36,097 nucleotides of DNA from Actinotalea endophytica (GTDB lineage Bacteria > Actinomycetota > Actinomycetes > Actinomycetales > Cellulomonadaceae). Shown in pieces: positions 7,667 through 15,570 of this stretch. The DNA is taken from assembly GCF_025717005.1 (NCBI RefSeq), contig NZ_JAOVZU010000012.1, forward strand, positions 1 to 36,097, given 5' to 3'. A program made the translations under genes and the position numbers. Numbering within the stretch: the first letter of the stretch is position 1; every line of letters starts with the position of its first letter. Below the pieces are notes generated by a model that ran no database searches, was not told the DNA's origin, and was given only the letters and a program-made list of their open reading frames with translations.

Positions 7667-8454
7667 GGCTCACCGTCGTGGGGTGCGCCGGCTCGTTCCC
7701 CGGCCCGCACTCGGCAGCCTCGTGCTACCTGGTGCAGGCCGACGACGCGCACGGTCGCACCTGGAGCGTGCTGCTCGACCTGGGCAACGGTGCGCTCGGC
7801 CCGCTGCAGACCCACGTCGACCCCGCCGACCTCGACGCGGTCGCGCTGTCCCACCTGCACCCGGACCACGTCGCCGACATCAGCGGGCTCTACGTGTACC
7901 TGCGCTACCACCCCGACCTCACGCCCGGTCGCGCGCCGCTGCCGGTCCACGGGCCGTTCGGCACCGCGTCCCGGCTGGCGGACGCCTACGGCCTGGACCC
8001 CGGCGAGGAGATGACCGGGCAGCTGGTCGTGCACACCTGGCAGGCCGGGCACCCGGTGCAGGTCGGGCCGATGCGGCTCACACCGGTCCCGGTCCGCCAC
8101 CCGGTGCCGGCGTATGGCGTGCGGGTCGAGGGGCCGTCGGAGCAGGACCCGGACCGGACGGTGACGATCGCGTACAGCGGTGACACCGACGCATGCGTCG
8201 GCCTGGACGACCTCGCGACCGAGGCGGACCTGCTGCTCGCCGAGGCCGCGTTCGTCGAGGGGCGGGACGAGGTGCGCGGTATCCACCTCACCGGCCGCCG
8301 CGCCGGGGAGGCCGCGGCCCGCGGTGGCACCCGCACGCTGCTGCTGACCCACGTGCCCGCCTGGAACCCGCCCGGGGTCGCCGCGGCGGAGGCCGCGGAG
8401 GTCTTCGACGGCACCGTCACCACCGCCGTCCCGGGGATGGTCGTCGAGCTCTGA
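7663..8454 (+). CDS. Metallo-beta-lactamase-fold hydrolase (Rv1339-like, possible cyclic nucleotide phosphodiesterase)
   Basis: 263 residues. The metal site is the HxHxDH motif HLHPDH at about residues 64-69, with later ligands in [12 protein letters not shown] and HLTGRRAGE and the final LTHVP. It opens with [23 protein letters not shown], the pattern of the RNase Z/PDE-like branch. Its position between murI and rph equals that of Rv1339 of M. tuberculosis, reported as an atypical cAMP phosphodiesterase, so hydrolysis of a cyclic nucleotide is a reasonable guess from orthology, not proven here. There is no signal peptide, so it is cytoplasmic. It overlaps murI by four bases. Confidence 0.85.
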   Translation: MRLTVVGCAGSFPGPHSAASCYLVQADDAHGRTWSVLLDLGNGALGPLQTHVDPADLDAVALSHLHPDHVADISGLYVYLRYHPDLTPGRAPLPVHGPFGTASRLADAYGLDPGEEMTGQLVVHTWQAGHPVQVGPMRLTPVPVRHPVPAYGVRVEGPSEQDPDRTVTIAYSGDTDACVGLDDLATEADLLLAEAAFVEGRDEVRGIHLTGRRAGEAAARGGTRTLLLTHVPAWNPPGVAAAEAAEVFDGTVTTAVPGMVVEL

Positions 8455-8471
8455 GCGTCGTCGGGCTGCCG

Positions 8472-8477
8472 TAGGGT
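8472..8477 (+). promoter_or_regulatory. -10 hexamer TAGGGT, leaderless promoter of rph
   Basis: tagggt ends seven bases before the atg at 8485, in the 30-bp gap after the metallo-hydrolase stop. It allows rph-rdgB to be transcribed separately from murI. Confidence 0.55.
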
Positions 8478-8484
8478 GCGGCCC

Positions 8485-9249
8485 ATGACGAACCCCACGC
8501 GCCCCGACGGCCGACGCCCCGACGAGCTGCGCCCCGTGCGCCTGACCCGGGGATGGCTGGACGAGGCCGAGGGCAGCGTGCTCGTCGAGTTCGGCAGCAC
8601 GCGGGTGCTGTGCGCGGCGTCGTTCACCGCGGGCGTGCCGCGCTGGCGCAAGGGTTCGGGCCAGGGCTGGGTCACCGCGGAGTACGCGATGTTGCCGCGG
8701 GCCACGTCCACCCGGTCGGACCGGGAGTCGGTCAAGGGCCGGATCGGCGGCCGCACGCACGAGATCTCCCGCCTGATCGGCCGGTCGCTGCGCGCGGTGG
8801 TGGACCTGTCCGCCCTCGGCGAGAACAGCATCGTGCTGGACTGCGACGTGCTGCAGGCCGACGGCGGCACCCGGACCGCGGCCATCACGGGTGCCTACGT
8901 GGCGCTCGCCGACGCGGTGACCTGGGCGCGCACGCAGGGCCTCGTGCCGGCCGACGCCCCGGTGCTGACCGACTCGGTCGCTGCGGTGAGCGTCGGCATC
9001 ATCGACGGCACGCCGATGCTCGACCTGCCGTACGTCGAGGACGTCCGCGCCGAGACCGACATGAACGTCGTGGTCACCGGCTCGGGCGGGTTCGTCGAGG
9101 TCCAGGGCACCGCCGAGCGCACCCCGTTCACGCGGGCCGAGCTCGACGTTCTGCTCGACCTCGCGGTGAGCGGCACGGCGACGCTCGCGGGGCTTCAGGC
9201 CGAGGCCCTCGCGGCCGAGCCTGCGGGTCACCCCGTGGCCGGGTCGTGA
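8485..9249 (+). CDS. rph: Ribonuclease PH
   Basis: 254 residues. Phosphorolytic 3'-5' exoribonuclease that trims tRNA 3' ends, in the cytoplasm. Family blocks: [61 protein letters not shown] (phosphate-binding region), [19 protein letters not shown] and [20 protein letters not shown]. Atg 8485 is preferred over the upstream gtg 8476 because the latter lies inside the -10 hexamer. The stop overlaps the gtg start of rdgB by four bases; the pair forms an RNA/nucleotide quality-control unit as in mycobacteria. Confidence 0.95.
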   Translation: MTNPTRPDGRRPDELRPVRLTRGWLDEAEGSVLVEFGSTRVLCAASFTAGVPRWRKGSGQGWVTAEYAMLPRATSTRSDRESVKGRIGGRTHEISRLIGRSLRAVVDLSALGENSIVLDCDVLQADGGTRTAAITGAYVALADAVTWARTQGLVPADAPVLTDSVAAVSVGIIDGTPMLDLPYVEDVRAETDMNVVVTGSGGFVEVQGTAERTPFTRAELDVLLDLAVSGTATLAGLQAEALAAEPAGHPVAGS

Positions 9250-9875
9250 GCGGCGCCCGCCTGGTCCTGGCGACCCACAACCCGCACAAGGTCGGCGAGC
9301 TCCGTGCGATCCTCGCGGCCGCCGGCCTGCCGACCGAGGGTGTCGTCGGTGCTGCGGACGTCGGCGCCGAGCCGCCGGTCGAGGACGGCGTGACGTTCGC
9401 GGAGAACGCCCTGCTCAAGGCGCGCGCGCTCGCGGCGGCGACCGGGCTGCCGGCGGTCGCGGACGACTCGGGGCTCGCGGTGGACGTGCTCGGGGGAGCG
9501 CCGGGCATCTTCTCGGCCCGCTGGGCCGGCGGCCACGGCGACGACGCGGCGAACCTCCGGCTGCTGCTCGACCAGCTGGCCGACGTCCGCGCCGAGCACC
9601 GCGGTGCGCAGTTCGTCTGCGCCGCCGCGCTGGTCACGCCGGACGGCGCCGAGCACGTCGAGACCGGGATCATGCGCGGGCAGCTCACCACGGCACCGCG
9701 CGGCGACGGCGGGTTCGGCTACGACCCGATCCTCGAGCCCGACGAGCAGCCGTCCCGCGCGACCCGGACGTTGACGTCCGCCGAGCTCACCCCGGAGGAG
9801 AAGAACGCGATCTCGCACCGCGGCCGCGCGTTCCGCGCGCTCGCCCCGCAGATCGCGGCCGTGCTTCGCCCCTGA
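9246..9875 (+). CDS. rdgB: XTP/dITP diphosphatase (Ham1/RdgB family)
   Basis: 209 residues. It removes non-canonical purine nucleotides (dITP, XTP) by hydrolysis to monophosphate and pyrophosphate. Motifs: [12 protein letters not shown] at the N-terminus, [31 protein letters not shown] (metal and base contacts), GFGYDPIL and the C-terminal [11 protein letters not shown]. Gtg 9246 overlaps the rph stop by four bases, and the conserved ATHN motif begins at residue 9, which fixes the start. It is the last gene of the murI-rph-rdgB group and converges on the small membrane protein gene at 9907. Confidence 0.95.
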   Translation: MSGARLVLATHNPHKVGELRAILAAAGLPTEGVVGAADVGAEPPVEDGVTFAENALLKARALAAATGLPAVADDSGLAVDVLGGAPGIFSARWAGGHGDDAANLRLLLDQLADVRAEHRGAQFVCAAALVTPDGAEHVETGIMRGQLTTAPRGDGGFGYDPILEPDEQPSRATRTLTSAELTPEEKNAISHRGRAFRALAPQIAAVLRP

Positions 9876-9906
9876 GCGTTCGTTCGACGCTGCGTCGGCG
9901 GGCGCC

Positions 9907-10098
9907 TCAGCGCCGAGCGCGACGGCGCGCGATCCACTGGTTGGCTCCCAACGACCCACCCACGATCAGGACGCATCCCAGCGCGCTGACGAGGGCGGAC
10001 GCGGCGTCGGCGCCCGTCGCGAGGCGGAGCGCGGCGATCGCCGCGGCACCACCGAGCACGAGGCTCGTGACCGCGAGAACCGCACGGCGTGGCACCAC
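9907..10098 (-). CDS. Small two-pass membrane protein
   Basis: About 63 residues: a basic start (VVPRRAV), hydrophobic segments near residues 8-23 and 32-50, and a basic end NQWIARRRARR. It starts 8 bases after the stop of the DUF4916 gene with tgagg just ahead, so it is the second gene of that operon; gtg 10098 or 10095 are equally possible starts. The longer open frame upstream overlaps the DUF4916 gene and is ignored. I do not recognise the family. The function is unknown. Confidence 0.6.
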   Translation of the reverse strand: MVPRRAVLAVTSLVLGGAAAIAALRLATGADAASALVSALGCVLIVGGSLGANQWIARRRARR

Positions 10099-10106
10099 GG
10101 CAAGCC

Positions 10107-10649
10107 TCAGGGCAGCCGGCCGACGTGGGCCATCGCCTGGCGCAGGAGGTACCCCTGGCCGCCGCTCATCTCGGCGATCACCCGCTCGCTGCACGCCTCC
10201 TCGGGGGTCATCCACGCGAGGTCCAGGGCGTCCTGCTGCGGTGAGCAGTCCCCGGCCATGGGCACGACGTACGCGAGCGACACGGCGTGCTGACGAGGGT
10301 CGTGGTACGGCGTCACGCCGGGGGTCGGCAGGTACTCGGCGACCGTGAACGGCTGCGGCGTCGGCGGGACCGCCGGGAGCGCCATCGGCCCGAGGTCCTT
10401 CTCGATGTGCCGCAGGAGCGCGTCGCGGATCCGCTCGTGGTACATCACGCGACCGGTGACCAGGGCCCGGCTCATCGCGCCGTTGACCATCCGCAGCAGC
10501 AGTCCGACGAGGATCACGTCGCCGCTCTCGTCGACGCGCACCGGCACGGCGTCGACGTAGACGATCGGTAGCTGCCGGCGCACGGCCGCGAGGGTCGCGT
10601 CGTCGAGCCAGCCGTCCGGGCGGGCACCCCAGTCCGCGGTGTCGGTCAT
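10107..10649 (-). CDS. DUF4916 / NUDIX-like family protein
   Basis: 180 residues. It resembles the actinobacterial DUF4916 family, a divergent member of the NUDIX fold: GWLDDATLAAVRRQLPIVYVDAVPV, VGLLLRMVNG, RVMYHERIRDALLRHIEKDLG and HAVSLAYVVPMAG with LAWMTPEEA. The classical Nudix box (GX5EX7REUXEEXGU) is degenerate, with only ERIRDALLRHIEKDLG in its place, so pyrophosphatase activity is uncertain. The atg at 10649 is preceded by a -10 at seven bases. The downstream membrane protein is likely in the same transcript. It is divergent from the thioredoxin gene. Confidence 0.85.
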   Translation of the reverse strand: MTDTADWGARPDGWLDDATLAAVRRQLPIVYVDAVPVRVDESGDVILVGLLLRMVNGAMSRALVTGRVMYHERIRDALLRHIEKDLGPMALPAVPPTPQPFTVAEYLPTPGVTPYHDPRQHAVSLAYVVPMAGDCSPQQDALDLAWMTPEEACSERVIAEMSGGQGYLLRQAMAHVGRLP

Positions 10650-10656
10650 GCCGCAG

Positions 10657-10662
10657 AGCCTA
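10657..10662 (-). promoter_or_regulatory. -10 hexamer TAGGCT, leaderless promoter of DUF4916 gene
   Basis: On the minus strand TAGGCT is followed by seven bases and the atg at 10649, with no ribosome binding site. Confidence 0.55.
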
Positions 10663-10730
10663 GAGCGGTCCGGCGGGCACCGCCCGGGTGCGCCTCAGGC
10701 GTGGCGCGAGTGGTCCCGGATACCCGTGGG

Positions 10731-10755
10731 GGAATACTGAGCGCCGCGCACCGTT
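10731..10755 (+). promoter_or_regulatory. SigR/SigH-type promoter of thioredoxin gene
   Basis: ggaat at 10731-10735 and gtt at 10753-10755 are separated by 17 bases, close to the GGAAT-N18-GTT consensus of the thiol-oxidative stress sigma factors SigR (Streptomyces) and SigH (mycobacteria). Thioredoxin genes are classic members of that regulon. A start near 10762 would leave a 25-base leader with the ggaagg ribosome binding site. Confidence 0.55.
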
Positions 10756-10786
10756 GACGATGGGCGAAGCCGACGGAAGGACCGAC

Positions 10787-11164
10787 ATGCCCACCACCGA
10801 GCTCACCGAGCAGACCTTCGAAGAGGTCGTCACGAGCAACGACATCGTTCTCGTGGACTTCTGGGCTGCGTGGTGCGGTCCGTGCCGGATGTTCGCGCCG
10901 ATCTTCGAGCAGTCCTCGGAGGAGCACACGGACATCGTGCACGGCAAGGTCGACACGGAGGCGCAGCAGGGTCTGGCCGCGGCCGCCGGGATCACCTCGA
11001 TCCCGACCCTGATGGCGTTCCGTGAGGGCATCCTCGTGTTCGCCCAGCCCGGTGCTCTGCCGGCCGAGTCGCTCGAGAAGGTCGTCCAGGCGGTCAAGGG
11101 CCTCGACATGGTCGACGTCCGTCGCCAGGTCGAGGAGGCACGCGCCTCGCGCGAGCAGGCCTGA
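10787..11164 (+). CDS. trxA: Thioredoxin
   Basis: 125 residues. It is a cytoplasmic disulfide reductase with the active site WCGPC (Cys30 and Cys33), preceded by VLVDFWAA and followed by the cis-Pro segment SIPTLMAF. The C-terminus carries about 15 extra charged residues (VRRQVEEARASREQA) beyond the usual 105-110 residue thioredoxin, forming a helical tail. I chose atg 10787 because ggaagg sits 6-11 bases before it; the earlier atg 10760 is not in frame. A SigR/SigH-like promoter upstream suggests induction by thiol stress. It converges with tRNA-Leu. Confidence 0.92.
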   Translation: MPTTELTEQTFEEVVTSNDIVLVDFWAAWCGPCRMFAPIFEQSSEEHTDIVHGKVDTEAQQGLAAAAGITSIPTLMAFREGILVFAQPGALPAESLEKVVQAVKGLDMVDVRRQVEEARASREQA

Positions 11165-11172
11165 CCGGGCGG

Positions 11173-11254
11173 TGCGCGAGGCGGGACTCGAACCCGCACG
11201 CCCGAAGGCACCAGGACCTAAACCTGGCGCGGCTGCCAGTTACGCCACTCGCGC
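11173..11254 (-). tRNA. tRNA-Leu (anticodon TAG)
   Basis: Class II tRNA of 82 bases. The acceptor stem gcgcgag (minus strand, from 11254) pairs with ctcgcgc at 11180-11174, with discriminator A at 11173. The anticodon stem ccagg/cctgg encloses the loop tttaggt, reading TAG (leucine, CUA codons). The long variable arm and the T-loop ttcgagt are present. CCA is not encoded. Confidence 0.93.
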
Positions 11255-11369
11255 TCGGGGGCGAGCCTAGGGGCTCGCGACCCCGGTTGTGCCAGTCCGG
11301 GACGGTCCGACAGCCGAGCCGGAACCACTACGGGGACGTCCGACCGGGTTGGGGAGCGGGCCCGCCGCC

Positions 11370-11837
11370 TCAGTCCAGGCTGAGAGCCTTGCGCAGCGCG
11401 CTCACGTGACCCGTGGCCCGCACGTTGTAGCGGGCGACCTCGACGGTCCCGTCCGGGCCGACCACCACGGTCGACCGGATCACCCCGACCACGGTCTTGC
11501 CGTAGAGCTGCTTCTCGCCGTACGCGCCCCAGGCCTCCAGGACCGAGCGCTCGGGGTCGGACGCCAGCGGGTAGGTGAGCTGCTCGGCGTCGACGAAGAC
11601 CGCGAGCTTCTCCACGGTGTCGGGGGAGATGCCGACGACGGTGTAGCCGGCGGCCTGGAGCGACGCGTAGGAGTCGCGGAAGTCGCACGCCTCCTTGGTG
11701 CACCCGGGCGTCATCGCGGCGGGGAAGAAGAACACCACCACGCCGTGGCCGCGCTGCTCCGAAAGGGTGAACGTGCCGCCGTCGGCGGTGGGCAGCGAGA
11801 AGTCGGGTGCGGCGTCGCCGACGCTGAGGCGGGGCAT
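11370..11837 (-). CDS. bcp: Thiol peroxidase of the Bcp/PrxQ family
   Basis: 155 residues. Thioredoxin-dependent peroxiredoxin that reduces hydrogen and organic peroxides. The peroxidatic Cys46 is in AMTPGCTKEAC and a candidate resolving Cys51 follows five residues later, the classic PrxQ spacing. Other family blocks are VGDAAPDFSLP at the start and GVIRSTVVVGPDG near the end. Atg 11837 has ggaagg 7-12 bases upstream; the longer frame to 12053 runs through the divergent groES-like promoter and is rejected. A TAGGCT hexamer on the minus strand near 11864-11869 is a plausible -10. A thioredoxin gene lies 200 bases away, a sensible reductant partner. Confidence 0.92.
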   Translation of the reverse strand: MPRLSVGDAAPDFSLPTADGGTFTLSEQRGHGVVVFFFPAAMTPGCTKEACDFRDSYASLQAAGYTVVGISPDTVEKLAVFVDAEQLTYPLASDPERSVLEAWGAYGEKQLYGKTVVGVIRSTVVVGPDGTVEVARYNVRATGHVSALRKALSLD

Positions 11838-11885
11838 CGTGGTCCTTCCGGTGGAGGGTGGCCAGCCTAGCGAGCCGAGGGCCGG

Positions 11886-11891
11886 TAGCGT
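11886..11891 (+). promoter_or_regulatory. -10 hexamer TAGCGT, leaderless promoter of GroES-like gene
   Basis: tagcgt ends seven bases before gtg 11899. It is divergent from bcp within a 61-bp gap. Confidence 0.55.
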
Positions 11892-11898
11892 CGGGTCC

Positions 11899-12222
11899 GT
11901 GAGCCAGCCCCGTCCTCCGATCCGGATGCTCTCCGACCGTGTGCTGGTCCGGCTCGACGCCGAGTCGGCGGAGCGCTTGTCGACCTCGGGCATCGTGATT
12001 CCGGCCACGGCGAGCGTGGGCCGACGTCTGGTCTGGGGTGTGACCGTGGCCACCGGCGAGCACGTCCGTCAGGTGGAGGTCGGCGACCGGGTGCTGTTCG
12101 ACCCCGAGGACCGGGCGGAGGTCGAGCTCGGCGGGGTGGGGTACCTGCTGCTGCGCGAGCGCGACCTGCACGCCGTCGCCGAGCCCGAGGCGGGCGGCGA
12201 GCGCACCGGGCTGTACCTGTGA
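11899..12222 (+). CDS. GroES-family (Cpn10-like) protein without a GroEL neighbour
   Basis: 107 residues. It follows the Cpn10 fold pattern: IRMLSDRVLVRLD at the start, a mobile-loop-like TSGIVIPATA, then WGVTVATGEH, VEVGDRVLFDPEDR and a final YLLLRERDLHAVAE. The mobile loop carries GIVIP, the type of hydrophobic tripeptide that docks on GroEL. Length is slightly above the usual 95-100 because of a tail (PEAGGERTGLYL). No groEL lies nearby, so this is probably a second, divergent co-chaperone paralogue. It may act with a distant GroEL or have another role; the sequence cannot decide. Confidence 0.85.
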   Translation: MSQPRPPIRMLSDRVLVRLDAESAERLSTSGIVIPATASVGRRLVWGVTVATGEHVRQVEVGDRVLFDPEDRAEVELGGVGYLLLRERDLHAVAEPEAGGERTGLYL

Positions 12223-12350
12223 GGATCCCGTGAGCGTTCGGGCGGCCGGGCGGCCAGGACACTTGTGCCGGGGGTCACGGCTCGGCGATGATCGGCGCGC
12301 ATCAGGTTGCGGCCAGGGGCAGGGTCGCAGCGAGGACAGGAGAGGTGGAC

Positions 12351-12626
12351 GTGAGCGGCCAGAACGATCAGGTTCCGTCCCCCGAGGAGCGGGGTGACGA
12401 CGTCATCTCTGCCGAGATGATGCACCTGCTGCACGAGGGGGTCCCTCTCGCGCTGATCGCCGACCTGGCGAGCCCGGGCGGCCCTGACTCACCCGAGATC
12501 CTCGCCGAGGAAGGCCTGCCGGACGTGGACTGGCTCGGTGAACGTCCGCCCTCGGAGGGCACGCCCGACGACGAGGACGCGGACGACGAGAACACCTTCG
12601 ACGAGGACCTGGACGACGAGGACTGA
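12351..12626 (+). CDS. Acidic protein of unknown function
   Basis: About 91 residues. A helical middle (DDVISAEMMHLLHEGVPLAL) is followed by a strongly acidic tail rich in Asp and Glu (DDEDADDENTFDEDLDDED). No domain is recognised. Gtg 12351 has aggag at 12338-12342, good spacing; gtg 12345 is the alternative. Two actinobacterial-style features, the amphipathic helix and the acidic C-terminus, suggest a small regulator or protein-binding partner, but that is a guess. It is followed by a 7-bp inverted repeat (12636-12659) and then tRNA-Lys. Confidence 0.7.
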   Translation: MSGQNDQVPSPEERGDDVISAEMMHLLHEGVPLALIADLASPGGPDSPEILAEEGLPDVDWLGERPPSEGTPDDEDADDENTFDEDLDDED

Positions 12627-12635
12627 GCCGGTTTC

Positions 12636-12659
12636 GTAGCACCCCTACGCCGGTGCTAC
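12636..12659. promoter_or_regulatory. Inverted repeat overlapping the tRNA-Lys promoter region
   Basis: gtagcac (12636-12642) and gtgctac (12653-12659) form a 7-bp stem with a 10-base loop. The right arm runs into tacccT (12657-12662), a reasonable -10 for tRNA-Lys 10 bases further on. It could be a weak terminator for the acidic protein gene or an operator. Confidence 0.35.
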
Positions 12660-12672
12660 CCTTCTGCACCGC

Positions 12673-12748
<76 letters not shown>

Positions 12749-12770
12749 GCAATGCCACCGGTGAGGACTC

Positions 12771-13667
12771 ATGTCGCTCCTGACGACCCGATGGGTCGCG
12801 GACACGCTCACCGCTCTGATGGGCCGGGGTCCCGGTCCGCGCATCCCCGCTGAGCTCGCGTTCGCGGAGATCCCGGCGTCCACCGTGGAGATGACGGTGC
12901 CGACACGGCACGGCGATCTCGACGCCACGGTGTACCGGCCTGCCGGGGGGAGCCAGGGCGCCCCGGTCTACCTGAACTTCCACGGCGGCGGGTTCGTGGT
13001 TCGCCACCGCGAGCAGGACGATCCGCTGTGCCGGTTCATCGCGGCCGAGGCCGGTGCAGTCGTGGTGAACGTCGACTACGACACCGCCCCGCGCCACCGG
13101 TTCCCGGTCGCCGTCGAGGAGGGCTTCGACGCCGCAGTGTGGGCGGCGGACCCCGCACGCGAGTGGGACGGTTCACGGCTCGTGGTCGGCGGGCAGAGCG
13201 CGGGCGGTGCGATCGCTGCCGCGTGCGCGCGGCAGGCCCTCGAGGCCGGCGGTCCGGTGATCGCGCTCCAGGTACTCCACTTCCCGCCGCTCGACCTGGT
13301 CACGCCGGGGGACCAGAAGCACGCCGCAGGACCGAGCATCATCACCGTGCCGATGACCAGGCTGTTCGACACCGCGTACGCGCCGGACGCCGGCTCGAAG
13401 CGCCACCGGCTGGCCTCTCCGGCGTGGGGTGCCAACGCTGACGGGATCGAGGGGATCGCACCCGCGCTCGTGATCAGCTGCGCCCTCGACCGCCTGCACG
13501 ACGAGGACGTCCGCTACGCCGACCGGCTCCGGGACGGTGGTGCGCTGGTGGAGCACATCGACCTCCCGGGCGCCGACCACGGGTACACGGTCCGAGGCGG
13601 GACGCGCGAGCTCGTCAGCGACGTGTACGCGCGCATCGCGCGTCATGTCGTCGAGGCGGTGGCCTGA
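12771..13667 (+). CDS. Alpha/beta hydrolase, hormone-sensitive-lipase family esterase
   Basis: 298 residues. Likely cytoplasmic carboxylesterase. The oxyanion-hole motif HGGGF is at residues 71-75, the nucleophile Ser143 is in GGQSAGG, the acid is probably in CALDRLHDEDVRYAD, and the catalytic His is in GADHGY. VDYDTAPRHRFP is the typical HSL block between oxyanion hole and nucleophile. Atg 12771 is preceded by ggtgagg about 10 bases upstream. It starts 22 bases after tRNA-Lys and has no operon partner. Substrate cannot be told from sequence. Confidence 0.9.
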   Translation: MSLLTTRWVADTLTALMGRGPGPRIPAELAFAEIPASTVEMTVPTRHGDLDATVYRPAGGSQGAPVYLNFHGGGFVVRHREQDDPLCRFIAAEAGAVVVNVDYDTAPRHRFPVAVEEGFDAAVWAADPAREWDGSRLVVGGQSAGGAIAAACARQALEAGGPVIALQVLHFPPLDLVTPGDQKHAAGPSIITVPMTRLFDTAYAPDAGSKRHRLASPAWGANADGIEGIAPALVISCALDRLHDEDVRYADRLRDGGALVEHIDLPGADHGYTVRGGTRELVSDVYARIARHVVEAVA

Positions 13668-13711
13668 GCCGGCGCGAGCTGGGCCGGCGCTGTTCTCGCA
13701 GACGGCCTCCT

Positions 13712-13731
13712 GGCCAGCGCACACGCTGGCC
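13712..13731. terminator. Hairpin downstream of the esterase gene
   Basis: ggccagcg (13712-13719) pairs perfectly with cgctggcc (13724-13731) around a 4-base loop, 44 bases after the stop codon. It is the best terminator candidate in the 235-bp gap; the rest of the gap holds a tagcgt hexamer at 13845-13850 that may be the -10 of the next gene. Confidence 0.45.
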
Positions 13732-13902
13732 CGGGGGCCTTCGTCGTGGGTCGGAGGTCCCGACTCGGGTCTGCGGGCCCCGCGTCGAGCGCACCGCTGC
13801 GCCAGGTGATCGCTCGGGGAAACACCGCGGCAACCATCGAGCCCTAGCGTGCGGCGTCAGCAGCCGGGTCGACGTTGAGCCGGCACGTCACCTGGAGGCG
13901 CC

Positions 13903-14916
13903 ATGCCCGCTCGAGTCGTCGCCCTGGCCGAGGATGTGCAGCAGCTCACCACGGCCAAGCTCGGCGAGATCGACAAGGTCGCTGCGAGCACCAAGATGCT
14001 CGCCCTGAACGCCCGGATCGAGGCGGCGCGGGCGGGGGAGGTGGGCAAGGGATTCGCGGTGGTCGCCCAGGAGGTCGGGTCCGTGGCGGACGCCGCGAAG
14101 CTGATCTCGGACGAGCTGTCCGGAGAGCTCGCGCCCAAGCTCGACGAGCTGCGCACGCTGGGCCGCGAGCTGGTCGCGCGGGTCCAGGGTCAGCGGCTCG
14201 CGGACCTCGCGCTCAACGTCATCGACATCGCCGACCGCAACCTCTACGAGCGGTCCTGCGACGTCCGCTGGTGGGCGACGGACTCGGCGATGGTCGACGC
14301 GGTCGCGGCCGGCGACCCGGACGCCGCGGCGCACGCGTCCGCCCGCCTCGCGGTGATCCTGCGCTCGTACACCGTGTACCGGGACCTGTGGCTCGCCGAC
14401 GCCGACGGCCGCGTGATCGCCAGCGCCTCGGCCGGCAGCGGGCCCGGGGTCGGGGTCGACGTCTCGCACGAGCCGTGGTTCATGGCGGCGATGGGGACCG
14501 CGAACGGCGACGACTACGCGGCGCTCGACGTCGCGCTGCACCGCGAGCTCGGCGTGCCGGTCGCCACGTACGCGACGGCGGTTCGGGAGGGCGGGCGCGA
14601 GGACGGGCGGCCGATCGGCGCGCTCGGGATCTTCTTCGACTGGCACGGTCAGTCGCAGGGCATGGTGGACGGCGTTCGCCTGTCGCCGGACGAGCGGGCG
14701 CGGACCCGGGTGCTGATCGTCGACTCCGGTGGCCGGGTGCTGGCGTCGTCCGACCGGACCGGTGTGCTCTCCGAGCAGGTGGTCCTGCGGACCGATGGCA
14801 AGGTGAACGGCTACTACTCGGAGGGCGGGACGACCGTGGGCTTCGCGCTCACGCCCGGGTACGAGACGTACCGCGGGCTCGGTTGGTACGGCGTCCTGGT
14901 CCAGGATCCGGCCTGA
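13903..14916 (+). CDS. Soluble protein with an MCP signalling tip followed by a Cache-like sensor
   Basis: 337 residues. Residues about 22-60 are the highly conserved hairpin tip of methyl-accepting chemotaxis proteins ([16 protein letters not shown] then [11 protein letters not shown]). They are followed by a helical linker and, from about residue 100, a sensor-like half ([17 protein letters not shown], a D/Y-rich segment, [43 protein letters not shown]) resembling a PDC/Cache domain. There is no membrane segment, no signal peptide and no long coiled coil. This is the reverse of the usual sensor-then-signalling order and only a fraction of the 250-residue MCP cytoplasmic domain remains. Atg 13903 follows ggagg. 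No che or flagellar gene is in the window. It may be an orphan cytoplasmic sensor rather than a chemoreceptor. Confidence 0.75.
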   Translation: MPARVVALAEDVQQLTTAKLGEIDKVAASTKMLALNARIEAARAGEVGKGFAVVAQEVGSVADAAKLISDELSGELAPKLDELRTLGRELVARVQGQRLADLALNVIDIADRNLYERSCDVRWWATDSAMVDAVAAGDPDAAAHASARLAVILRSYTVYRDLWLADADGRVIASASAGSGPGVGVDVSHEPWFMAAMGTANGDDYAALDVALHRELGVPVATYATAVREGGREDGRPIGALGIFFDWHGQSQGMVDGVRLSPDERARTRVLIVDSGGRVLASSDRTGVLSEQVVLRTDGKVNGYYSEGGTTVGFALTPGYETYRGLGWYGVLVQDPA

Positions 14917-14993
14917 CCGTGCAGGACGTCGCAGGCCCCTGAGGCGTGCGGGCACGGTTTGCGCTGCCGGGGCCATGGGCGCACGGTGACGAC

Positions 14994-15458
14994 ATGGCTT
15001 CTCGCGCCCTGCTGCCCGACACCGTCCGGGTGGCGGCACGCGCAGTCGCGCTCGGCCTCGCGGCGGGTGGCCGGGCGTCCCTGGGCGTCGCTGCGCCGGT
15101 GCTCGCCCGCGGGCCGCGCGCGGCGCAGGTCCTGCTCGGTCTCGCGGTCGCCGGTGAGCTGGTCGGGGACAAGCTGCCGACGACGCCCGACCGCACCGAG
15201 TCGTTGTCGCTGGTCGGCCGGGCCGCGTCCGGCGCGATCGGTGCCGTGGTCCTCGCGCGGCGCGCCGGTGGTGCACCAGTGCCGGCCGCACTGGTCGGTG
15301 GTGCGGCGGCCGTCGCCGGGTCGTTCCTGGGGATCGGCTGGCGACGCGGCGCCAGGGGTCACCTCCCGGACCTCGGCGCGGCTCTGATCGAGGACGCAGC
15401 GGTGCTCGCGCTCGCCGGCACGGCGTGCGCGACGTTGCCGCGGCGCGGGAGGCCGTGA
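14994..15458 (+). CDS. DUF4126-like membrane protein
   Basis: About 154 residues with three or four hydrophobic segments. The block GLAVAGELVGDKLPTTPDRTE followed by LVGRAASGAIGA matches DUF4126-type membrane proteins, whose function is unknown. I placed the start at atg 14994; the frame is open further upstream (14946) without a ribosome binding site or similarity. It sits 77 bases after the MCP-like gene on the same strand. No regulatory site is clear. Confidence 0.72.
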   Translation: MASRALLPDTVRVAARAVALGLAAGGRASLGVAAPVLARGPRAAQVLLGLAVAGELVGDKLPTTPDRTESLSLVGRAASGAIGAVVLARRAGGAPVPAALVGGAAAVAGSFLGIGWRRGARGHLPDLGAALIEDAAVLALAGTACATLPRRGRP

Positions 15459-15570
15459 CCATCGGGCACCTCGACGCGGGGCCTGCGCCGACGATTCGGC
15501 ATCCTTGTCCCCAGGTGCGTCGCGGCCTCCCTGCCCTGAGCATGGAGGCACCCGACCGGAGGAGCGCACC

